This document shows, one piece after another, positions 50,972-57,873 of a stretch of DNA of 64,000 nucleotides. The first letter of the stretch is position 1, and every line of letters begins with the position of its first letter. This DNA comes from M3007 sp033764075. GTDB lineage: Bacteria; Bacteroidota; Bacteroidia; Chitinophagales; Saprospiraceae. The notes below the pieces were generated by a model that was given only the letters and a program-made list of their open reading frames with translations, was not told where the DNA came from and searched no databases. Position numbers and translations under genes: made by a program. The stretch lies in contig JANRJH010000024.1 in NCBI GenBank assembly GCA_033764075.1, positions 71,999-135,998 on the forward strand. The letters run 5' to 3'.

Positions 50972-51433
50972 CTAGTTGCCGCCCGACTTGTTCCACTTGT
51001 CTTTGGAACCCGTGTTGGCAGGCTGGCTTTTATCACCCGTGTTCCATTTATCCTTGGAGCCGGTATTTTGGTCGCCAGTATTCCATTTGTCTTTTGCAGG
51101 ATCCGCCGGCTGGGCAGGCTTCTGCGGCTCCGGCAACGGTTTGGCGTTGCTACCACTGGTTCCCGGCTTCGGCTTGGTGCTGGGTTTGGACACGCCGGGT
51201 TTGCTGGGTTTGCCGGCTTGTTCGAGCAGGAAGGCGTCGTAACGCGTTTGGGCTTCGGCCATGACGCGGTCGGTGCACTGTTGCTCCAGTTGTGCGCGCA
51301 GCTCATCGAGCTTGGCAGTAACGGCGGTCGTGATTTCGGCTTCCTGCTGTTCGCGGGTTTTGCCGCCAAACGCCGTGAGGCCAATAAAGCCGACAAGCAA
51401 CAAGGCGCCGGCGAGGAGTGTGTTCTTATTCAT
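50972..51433 (-). CDS. Small envelope protein with KDKWNTGD repeats
   Basis: The 153-aa protein has an N-terminal hydrophobic segment (LLAGALLLVGFIGLTAFGG) that is a signal peptide or anchor without a lipobox Cys. Residues about 25-75 are a charged helix (REQQEAEITTAVTAKLDEL, QQCTDRVMAEAQTRY). The rest is disordered: Lys/Pro-rich, then three imperfect repeats of KDKWNTGD / SKDKWNKSG. I recognise no family. The charged helix resembles that of its neighbour at 51474. Confidence 0.65.
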   Translation of the reverse strand: MNKNTLLAGALLLVGFIGLTAFGGKTREQQEAEITTAVTAKLDELRAQLEQQCTDRVMAEAQTRYDAFLLEQAGKPSKPGVSKPSTKPKPGTSGSNAKPLPEPQKPAQPADPAKDKWNTGDQNTGSKDKWNTGDKSQPANTGSKDKWNKSGGN

Positions 51434-51473
51434 CGTTTAGTGATGTTTTTTTTGTTAAAAGGAGGTTTTTCGA

Positions 51474-51710
51474 TTATTGCACGGGCACGGCGGCTTCAGC
51501 CTTCATGCGCTCTAGCTCGGCGGTAACGCGCTGCTCGAATTCGGCGTCGCACTTGGCGGTCATTTCTTGTTCGACGGCCGCGCGGCCTTCGGTAAAACCT
51601 TTTTCGATGGCCGCCTGTACTTCGGCTTCCGTCATGAGTTTGGGACCGCAGGAGGTCATGGCCAATCCCAAAACCATCAGGGCGAAAGCACCCAGGATCG
51701 CTTTTTTCAT
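51474..51710 (-). CDS. Very small lipoprotein, 78 aa
   Basis: From the ATG at 51710 the product has a clear lipobox (LAMTSC, Cys21) and one charged helix of about 50 residues (EAEVQAAIEKGFTEGRAAVEQ, KCDAEFEQRVTAELERMKAE). The helix has a central Cys, as does the neighbour at 50972. It starts with a TACTTTTG promoter box at 51748-51755 and is followed by the repeat protein 40 bases later; the two are likely co-transcribed. Function unknown. Confidence 0.7.
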   Translation of the reverse strand: MKKAILGAFALMVLGLAMTSCGPKLMTEAEVQAAIEKGFTEGRAAVEQEMTAKCDAEFEQRVTAELERMKAEAAVPVQ

Positions 51711-51747
51711 GTGTAAAGTTGTTTTGTTGGTGAACATTTGTTGTCTG

Positions 51748-51755
51748 CAAAAGTA
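51748..51755 (-). promoter_or_regulatory. -7 box of the small-protein pair
   Basis: On the minus strand TACTTTTG matches TAnnTTTG exactly, 37 bases before the ATG at 51710. Confidence 0.55.
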
Positions 51756-51762
51756 GGAGTTG

Positions 51763-51776
51763 TAGGGGAACCCCTA
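51763..51776. repeat. 6-bp inverted repeat between divergent promoters
   Basis: TAGGGG-AA-CCCCTA lies between the -7 boxes of two divergent genes (51748 and 51775), an operator-like position. Confidence 0.4.
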
Positions 51777-51782
51777 TCTTTC
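51775..51782 (+). promoter_or_regulatory. -7-like box of the helix-hairpin-helix gene
   Basis: TATCTTTC differs from TAnnTTTG in the last base and lies 17 bases before the ATG at 51800. Confidence 0.35.
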
Positions 51783-51799
51783 GGCAGGATTTTTTTTCA

Positions 51800-53842
51800 A
51801 TGAAAACGCTTTTCCGATTACTCTGGTATCTGCTGGCCACCGCCACCCCGTTTTTCCTGCACGCGCAAGGGGGCGACGACCCGGCCGCCGCCGAGGTGCT
51901 CGAAAACTTTTTCCGCGACCTGGAAAATGCCTCGGAATCCGACGCCCAGCAGTTGCAGGAATTGCTGGACTACCGGCGCGCCAACCCCCTGAACCTCAAT
52001 GCAGCCACTCGCGAACAACTGCTGTCGCTGCAGATATTCGACGTCATCAAGGTGGACAACCTGGTCCAGTACCGCGAGCAACTCGGCCCCCTGATCAACG
52101 AGCTGGAACTACAGGCCGTGCCCGGCTGGAATGTCGACGACATCCGAACCCTGTTGCTGTACGCTCAGGTGAGCGGCGATCTCGATACCCGCGTGACGCC
52201 CATTCACCAGGGCTTTTACACGGGCAAAGACCAGTTCATCTTCCGTTGGGGGCGCCCCATGCCGGAAAACTACCCGCCCAACGCCGAAGGATTTAACAAT
52301 GCGGTTGCTTTTCGCTGGCGACACCTGTTCGACAACCGCCTGAGCATGGGATTTACCGCCGAAAACGACCCCGGTGAGGCGTTTTTTACCGGGAGCAACC
52401 GCCAGGGATTCGACTTTTACAGCGCGCACCTGTTCCTGCAAAATGCCCATCCGGTCTTTCAGTACGTGGCGTTGGGCGATTTCACCGTGCGGATGGGCCA
52501 GGGCTTGCTCATGCAGTCCGGTTTTGCGCCGGGCAAGTCGGCCGAAACCGTCAATATCGTGCGCTCCGGGCGCTCCATCAATCCGTTTGCTTCTTTTGGG
52601 GAGGCGTTTTATTTCAGGGGCGGGGCCGTGACGGCCCGGCTGACCGAGTCCCTGGAGCTCACGGCCCTGGCTTCTTTTCGCCGCCGCGACGGCAACCTGG
52701 GATCGGTGGTCGACACCGTCGGGCTGGAGGAGGCAGAGGTTTTTTTCACCGCTTTCCAGAATTCGGGCCTGCACCGAACCCCCTCCGAGGTGGCCGACGA
52801 GAAGGAGGTGAAAGAAAACATATACGCCGGCACGCTCAAATGGCTCAACCGCCAGGGGCACATTGCGCTGAACGGGCAGCACTTGCGGTACGACAGGCCG
52901 CTGATGCCGTCCGATGAGCTTTACCGCAAATATGTGTTCCGGGGCGACCAGCTCACCGGTTTCAGTGTTGATTACCAGTGGCGATTCAGGAACGTATTTG
53001 TTTTCGGCGAAACGGCCCGAAGCGACAATGGCGGTGTTTCGACGGTGAACGGCCTGCTTTTTTCACCCGAACGCCGTGTAACCATGTCTTTGTTACAGCG
53101 CGCCTACGGAATAGACTACCAGTCCATCTACGCCTTGCCGTTTGCCGAAACCACCGGCGCTGCCAACGAACAGGGGTTGTTCCTCGGCGCCGACATCCGG
53201 CCGGTAAAGCGTTGGCAGGTAAACGTTTACGCCGATGTATGGCGTTATCCCTGGCTCCGCTTCGGCGTAAGCGCCCCTTCACAAGGTTCGGAGTACCTGG
53301 CGCGGGTGCTCTGGAAGCCCAACAAGATTTTCAGCACGTACGCGCTTTGGCAACTGGAAATCAAGGAGTCGGACAGTACTGTGCCGGAAATACCCGGCCT
53401 GGTGGAAAACCGCCGCGGGCGTTTGCGTTTGCACGCCAACTACAAGGTGTTGGCGGGCGTGGAGTTGCGCAGCCGTGTGGAGTGGATGACCTATCAGGTG
53501 GAAGAATTCGACCCGACGAACGGTTTTTTGCTTTACCAGGAAGCGGTAATCAAGCCGCTGGGTTCGCGCGTATATGGCACGGTGCGTTATGCCCTGTTTG
53601 ACACAGACGATTTCGATACCCGGGTTTTTGCTTACGAAAACGACCTGTTCGCGTCCATCTCCATTCCCGGCTTTTCCGGACAGGGATCGCGGTATTATTT
53701 CAATATTCACTGGCGCGTGAACCGGGCGCTGCGTCTGGAGGCGCGCTGGGAAGAGACGATCCAGAACCGGGTGGTTACCGATTCGGGGGAGACGGGCAGG
53801 CAAAGGGCGATCAAGTTGCAGGCGCGTTTCGAACTGGACTAA
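51800..53842 (+). CDS. Helix-hairpin-helix outer-membrane barrel protein
   Basis: The 680-aa product has a signal peptide ending FFLHAQ. Residues about 60-125 contain a ComEA-like helix-hairpin-helix pair (NLNAATREQLLSLQIFDVIKV, LELQAVPGWNVDDIRTLLLYA). The rest is a long series of amphipathic strands with aromatic girdles, ending in ARFELD. This fusion is common in Bacteroidota and unstudied. A DNA-uptake link has been suggested by the ComEA likeness, but nothing here tests it. The last four bases overlap the end of pntB. Confidence 0.8.
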   Translation: MKTLFRLLWYLLATATPFFLHAQGGDDPAAAEVLENFFRDLENASESDAQQLQELLDYRRANPLNLNAATREQLLSLQIFDVIKVDNLVQYREQLGPLINELELQAVPGWNVDDIRTLLLYAQVSGDLDTRVTPIHQGFYTGKDQFIFRWGRPMPENYPPNAEGFNNAVAFRWRHLFDNRLSMGFTAENDPGEAFFTGSNRQGFDFYSAHLFLQNAHPVFQYVALGDFTVRMGQGLLMQSGFAPGKSAETVNIVRSGRSINPFASFGEAFYFRGGAVTARLTESLELTALASFRRRDGNLGSVVDTVGLEEAEVFFTAFQNSGLHRTPSEVADEKEVKENIYAGTLKWLNRQGHIALNGQHLRYDRPLMPSDELYRKYVFRGDQLTGFSVDYQWRFRNVFVFGETARSDNGGVSTVNGLLFSPERRVTMSLLQRAYGIDYQSIYALPFAETTGAANEQGLFLGADIRPVKRWQVNVYADVWRYPWLRFGVSAPSQGSEYLARVLWKPNKIFSTYALWQLEIKESDSTVPEIPGLVENRRGRLRLHANYKVLAGVELRSRVEWMTYQVEEFDPTNGFLLYQEAVIKPLGSRVYGTVRYALFDTDDFDTRVFAYENDLFASISIPGFSGQGSRYYFNIHWRVNRALRLEARWEETIQNRVVTDSGETGRQRAIKLQARFELD

Positions 53843-55227
53843 CCGGCCTTGAATTCATTCACCAACGCCTGCAGGCTTGCCTTGGCGTCGCCGAAGAGCA
53901 TTCGGGTGTTGTTTTTGAAAAAAAGCGGGTTTTCGACGCCGGCGAACCCTTTGCCCATGGATCGTTTCATGACGATGACCGTACGGGCACGATCGGCTTC
54001 GATGATGGGCATTCCCCAGAGTGGACTGGACTTGTCCTCTTTGGCCGCCGGGTTCACCACGTCGTTGGCGCCAATGATCATACAAACGTCGACCGTTTCC
54101 ATCACCGGATTGATCTGGTCCATTTCGGCCATGGCTTCGTAGGAGATGTTGGCTTCGGAGAGCAACACGTTCATGTGGCCCGGCATGCGCCCGGCCACCG
54201 GATGTATGGCAAACCGCACCTCGGTGCCGTTCTTCTCGAGGGCTTCGGAGAGTTCGCGCACCGCGTGCTGGGCCTGGGAGACCGCCAGTCCGTACCCGGG
54301 GACGATGACCACGGTGTTGGCGGCTTCGAGCATCAGGTACGCTTCATCGGCTTTCACGGGCTTGATCTCTCCGGCCACCTCCTTGCCAGAGGCGATTACC
54401 GGTGCACCAAAGCCGCCCAGGAACACATTGGCAACCGAGCGGTTCATGGCCCGGCACATGATCAGCGTAAGGATGATGCCCGAGGCGCCCACCAGGGCGC
54501 CGGCAACCACCAGCAACGTATTGCCGATGAGAAACCCGGAAGCGCAAGCGGCCATACCCGAATAACTGTTCAGGAGGCAAATGACCACCGGCATGTCGGC
54601 CCCGCCGATGGGGATGGTCAGCAAAATGCCCAGTACCAAGGCGGCCAGCACCATCAACCCGAAATACAGGTAAGCGGCGCTGTTTGTTGCGTTCCAGGCG
54701 AACATAAGTCCGAGCAGCACCACAGCAATCAGCACGAATCCGGTTACCCATTGTTGGCCCGAGTAGGTCACAGGCCTGGAGGGAATGAATTTTTCTTCGA
54801 GTTTTGCCCAGGCCACCAGAGACCCGGAGAACGTAATGGCGCCGATGAGCGCAGTGATCCAGGTAATCAGGCCCGCCGAAAGGCTCATGTGCGCGCCGTG
54901 CGCGTGAAATTCGGCCCAGGCCACCAAAAGGGAAGCCAGGCCGCCAAACCCGTTGAGCAGACCCACCATTTGCGGCATGCCGGTCATGGGTGTCCGGTAG
55001 GCAAAAAGGGCGCCGACCACCGCTCCGGCAACCAGGCCTGCGGTCAGGTATCCGTATTGCACCACATCCGGAAAAAAGAGCGTGGCCACAATGGCTGCAC
55101 CCATGCCGGTAGCCGAAATAAGGTTTCCCCTGCGCGCCGACGCAGGATTGCTCATCAGTTTGAATCCCAGGATAAAAGCGATGGCGGAAAGAATGTATAC
55201 GAGGTTGAGCAAATCGGGAAGCGCCAT
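53839..55227 (-). CDS. pntB: NAD(P) transhydrogenase beta subunit
   Basis: PntB is the membrane proton channel and NADP(H)-binding half of the transhydrogenase, which uses the proton gradient to make NADPH from NADH. The 462-aa product has about nine membrane helices up to residue 260, then domain III with VIVPGYGLAVSQAQHAVREL, HPVAGRMPGHMNVLLSEAN, ANDVVNPAA and VIMKRSMGKGFAGVENPLFF. Length is typical. It is the last gene of the unit, six bases after pntA2. Confidence 0.97.
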   Translation of the reverse strand: MALPDLLNLVYILSAIAFILGFKLMSNPASARRGNLISATGMGAAIVATLFFPDVVQYGYLTAGLVAGAVVGALFAYRTPMTGMPQMVGLLNGFGGLASLLVAWAEFHAHGAHMSLSAGLITWITALIGAITFSGSLVAWAKLEEKFIPSRPVTYSGQQWVTGFVLIAVVLLGLMFAWNATNSAAYLYFGLMVLAALVLGILLTIPIGGADMPVVICLLNSYSGMAACASGFLIGNTLLVVAGALVGASGIILTLIMCRAMNRSVANVFLGGFGAPVIASGKEVAGEIKPVKADEAYLMLEAANTVVIVPGYGLAVSQAQHAVRELSEALEKNGTEVRFAIHPVAGRMPGHMNVLLSEANISYEAMAEMDQINPVMETVDVCMIIGANDVVNPAAKEDKSSPLWGMPIIEADRARTVIVMKRSMGKGFAGVENPLFFKNNTRMLFGDAKASLQALVNEFKAG

Positions 55228-55233
55228 GGCTTT

Positions 55234-55530
55234 TTACTTGTCTTTTTTCTTGAACATGTTGAGCATGCGTTGGGTAACCAGGTAACCGCCAAATACGTTG
55301 ATGGTAGCCAGGAACACGGCAAGCGCACCAATGACGGCAGCGGTATGGTTTTCCGGCGAATCCAGCGCCAGACCGGCCGTGACCATGGCCCCCAGCACCG
55401 TGATCCCTGAAATGGCATTTGAGCCCGACATCAGGGGGGTATGCAACAGGGAAGGCACCTTGGAGATGATCTCAAAACCAAGGAAAATGGCGAGAATCAA
55501 AATGAATAATAGCAGGATAAGAATTTCCAT
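55234..55530 (-). CDS. pntA2: NAD(P) transhydrogenase subunit alpha, membrane part
   Basis: The 98-aa protein is three membrane helices plus a short basic tail: FLGFEIISKVPSLLHTPLMSGSNAISGI is the signature of the C-terminal PntA membrane domain. It completes the split PntA. Gap to pntA1 is 23 bases. Confidence 0.95.
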   Translation of the reverse strand: MEILILLLFILILAIFLGFEIISKVPSLLHTPLMSGSNAISGITVLGAMVTAGLALDSPENHTAAVIGALAVFLATINVFGGYLVTQRMLNMFKKKDK

Positions 55531-55553
55531 GTTTTCAATATATTGGTCGGGAA

Positions 55554-56669
55554 TCAGGAGGAAAACCTGACTTCCCGGTTGAAGGTCACCAGGCAGCTTT
55601 GGAGGATGTCGTCGTCCAGCGAGAGTGCAACGGCTTTTTGCTCCTTGTCCCAGAATTCATCGATAAAGTTGTACAGGTTGGCCGAGTACATTTGGCTGGC
55701 ATGGACTGCCACGCGTCCGGGCATGTTGGCCAGGCCGAGGATGCGCACACCGTTTACGTCCACCTCCTGATCCAGCACGGCGCCTTCCACGTTGCCGCCG
55801 GTTTCCACGGCAAGGTCCACCAGCAGGCTTCCGGGGCGCATACCGGCAACCATTTCTTTGGTGATGATGATTGGCGCTTTGCGGCCAAAAACCTGAGCGG
55901 TGGTGATGACGATGTCGCTCAAGGCACACTGTTTGGCCATGGCGGCGCGTTGGATGGCCAGTTGTTCTTCGGTCAGGGCCTTTGCGTAACCGTCTTTGGT
56001 TTGTCCGGTTTCACCCAGGTCCACCTCCATAAATCGGGCGCCCAGGGAGCGCACCTGTTCGGCCACCACGGGCCGGGTGTCGAATGCGTCGACGCGCGCA
56101 CCCAAGCGTTTGGCGGTGGCGATGGCCTGAAGACCGGCTACACCGGCGCCGATCACGAAGACGCGGCACGGGTTGATGGTGCCGGCAGGCGTGGTCATCA
56201 TGGGCAACACTTTATCGATGCGTTCGGCGGCGAGGATCACGGCCGCATAACCGGCCAGGCTCGCCTGGGAGCTGAGCGCGTCCATTTTTTGGGCGCGGGT
56301 AGTCCGCGGAATGAGCTCCATGGCCACGGCATTCACCCCTTGCGTGGCGAATTGCCCGATCAGTTCTTTTTCATGAAAAGGGTCAAGGTAGCTGATGTGC
56401 AAACTGCCCGGTTTCAGGTGTTTGAGCTCCGCAGGCTGGGGCTTGCGCAGGCGCAAGACCACGTCGGACTGTCCCAGCAGCGCGGCACTATCCTCGACCA
56501 GCCGGGCGCCGGCGGCCTCGTAGTCGGCATCGGAAGCCCGGATGCCGGCGCCGATACCGGTTTGAACCGCTACTTCGGCGCCTAATTTCACCAGGCGGGC
56601 CACATCGGCGGGCACCACGGCCACGCGCAGCTCTCCGGGATGCGTTTCTTTTGGTATACCTATCAGCAT
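55554..56669 (-). CDS. pntA1: NAD(P) transhydrogenase subunit alpha, NAD-binding part
   Basis: From the ATG at 56669 the product is 371 aa and starts MLIGIPKETHPGELRVAVVP, the family N-terminus. It has the NAD-binding GAGVAGLQAIATAKRLGARVDAFD, the QVRSLGARFMEVD segment and the end NLYNFIDEFWDKEQK. An upstream start at 56705 would overlap the previous gene by 32 bases and add no family sequence. The subunit binds NADH in the cytoplasm and pairs with PntA2 and PntB. Confidence 0.96.
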   Translation of the reverse strand: MLIGIPKETHPGELRVAVVPADVARLVKLGAEVAVQTGIGAGIRASDADYEAAGARLVEDSAALLGQSDVVLRLRKPQPAELKHLKPGSLHISYLDPFHEKELIGQFATQGVNAVAMELIPRTTRAQKMDALSSQASLAGYAAVILAAERIDKVLPMMTTPAGTINPCRVFVIGAGVAGLQAIATAKRLGARVDAFDTRPVVAEQVRSLGARFMEVDLGETGQTKDGYAKALTEEQLAIQRAAMAKQCALSDIVITTAQVFGRKAPIIITKEMVAGMRPGSLLVDLAVETGGNVEGAVLDQEVDVNGVRILGLANMPGRVAVHASQMYSANLYNFIDEFWDKEQKAVALSLDDDILQSCLVTFNREVRFSS

Positions 56670-56673
56670 GGGG

Positions 56674-57288
56674 TTAGCGCATTTTGGGGCGAGGACGTTT
56701 CCCACCGGGACGGAATCCGCCGCGACCGGCCATCATGGCCATTGTGGAGGGGTTGCCGGCTTGTTGCATCAATTTGAGTTGCTTTTCGAGTTCTTTGGCC
56801 TGTTCTTTCAGCATGCCCTCGGTGATGTTGAGCTTTTTTAACTCACCCAACTGCGATTGTGCCGCCTGGCGGTTGTTTTTTGAGCCGTAGATCATGGCAA
56901 GTTGCAAGTGCGCAGCACCTCGTTCATTATCGGTGGGCAAGCCGGCGGCGATAGCCTTTTTCAACCAGGTTTCGGCGGCGCTCATATCCTTGCGGTGCAT
57001 GGCCAGGGCGCCCTGGGTCATCAGGTAAACACCCTTGTAACCTACCAGCAGGATGTTGGGGAAAAAGGTCAGTTTGAGCCGGTCTTCAGCTTCCTGATAG
57101 GCCTGTTTCATGATCAATTGGTTGGCAGACAATATCGTGCCCAGCATCAGGTACCCTGCCAGTAAGAAAAGGCCGATCAACAGCAACGGGAAACCATACC
57201 AGAAACCCCAGGTGACCCACAGGGCGATGCCGCCGATCAACCCGACGGCAATGAGCGCAAAGCGCAGGTAAATATTTATGGTAAACAT
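56674..57288 (-). CDS. Two-helix membrane protein with TPR-like tail
   Basis: From the ATG at 57288 (MFTINIYLRF) the product is 204 aa. Two adjacent membrane helices (about 8-50; VGLIGGIALWVTWGFWYGFPLLLIGLF) are followed by a cytoplasmic helical part with one or two TPR-like units (TQGALAMHRKDMSAAETWLKKA, GAAHLQLAMIYGSKNNRQAA) and a basic end (GKRPRPKMR). A longer version from 57327 is unlikely because a -7 box (57315-57322) lies inside it. It precedes pntA1 by four bases, so it heads the transhydrogenase unit. Its role there is unknown. Confidence 0.75.
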   Translation of the reverse strand: MFTINIYLRFALIAVGLIGGIALWVTWGFWYGFPLLLIGLFLLAGYLMLGTILSANQLIMKQAYQEAEDRLKLTFFPNILLVGYKGVYLMTQGALAMHRKDMSAAETWLKKAIAAGLPTDNERGAAHLQLAMIYGSKNNRQAAQSQLGELKKLNITEGMLKEQAKELEKQLKLMQQAGNPSTMAMMAGRGGFRPGGKRPRPKMR

Positions 57289-57314
57289 ATCGGTAGTTGA
57301 ATAATCGTGTGCGG

Positions 57315-57322
57315 CAAATGTA
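57315..57322 (-). promoter_or_regulatory. -7 box of the transhydrogenase unit
   Basis: On the minus strand TACATTTG matches TAnnTTTG, 26 bases before the ATG at 57288 and just before the end of the upstream lipoprotein gene. Confidence 0.5.
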
Positions 57323-57327
57323 GCCAA

Positions 57328-57813
57328 TCAACGGCAATCGGCACAGCGATAAACATTAAATCCGGTTTGCAACGTGCCACGGTCCTGCACAAAAATTGCT
57401 GGTCCGTATGGAGTAGGTGCGATACTCAGCGTGTAAGCGATGTATTTTTCACCTTGATAATGCAACTGACCAGCCTCATCCAATGTATATCCGGTACGGC
57501 GCGCCAAGCATTCCGGCAACAAGTCGGCGGTGTACACCCCTACCCTGCCGCTGTTGTCCACCGCCAGCATGGAAGATGCCGTTCCGTTGCCTTGTTTGGC
57601 CAGAAAACGAAAGATGCCCGGTTGCAACAGGAAATAGCGCTTACGTGCATCGGCGGTGTCCGGGAATAGCGCGACAGCCTCGGGCGACTGCACCTTGCAC
57701 CAGTTCATCTGCGGTGGTTTGTCCGGAAAATAAAAGGGAGACGGCTTGGCCGCCTCTTTTGCTGGTGAGGAACAGGACAAAAGAAGCAGGCAGAATATTG
57801 TATTGCGAAACAT
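57328..57813 (-). CDS. Lipoprotein of unknown function, 161 aa
   Basis: The signal peptide ends in LLLLSC (Cys14). The mature part has a Trp-Cys pair (QMNWCKV) and a C-terminal CADC (YRCADCR), so disulfides are likely. The middle is beta-rich (GTASSMLAVDNSGRVGVY). I recognise no family. Hairpin repeat copy 3 lies 17 bases upstream of its ATG. Confidence 0.7.
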   Translation of the reverse strand: MFRNTIFCLLLLSCSSPAKEAAKPSPFYFPDKPPQMNWCKVQSPEAVALFPDTADARKRYFLLQPGIFRFLAKQGNGTASSMLAVDNSGRVGVYTADLLPECLARRTGYTLDEAGQLHYQGEKYIAYTLSIAPTPYGPAIFVQDRGTLQTGFNVYRCADCR

Positions 57814-57830
57814 GCAGCAAATGTATTTAA

Positions 57831-57864
57831 TACTTGTCCTACGAGTATAGTCGTAGGACGAGTA
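57831..57864. repeat. Hairpin repeat, copy 3 (inverted relative to copies 1 and 2)
   Basis: TACTTGTCCTACGA, loop GTATAG, TCGTAGGACGAGTA; 13 of 14 pairs match and the remaining one is a G-T pair. Read on the minus strand the loop is CTATAC, as in copies 1 and 2. It lies nine bases past the stop of the TonB receptor gene. Confidence 0.85.
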
Positions 57865-57873
57865 AAAATTTGG

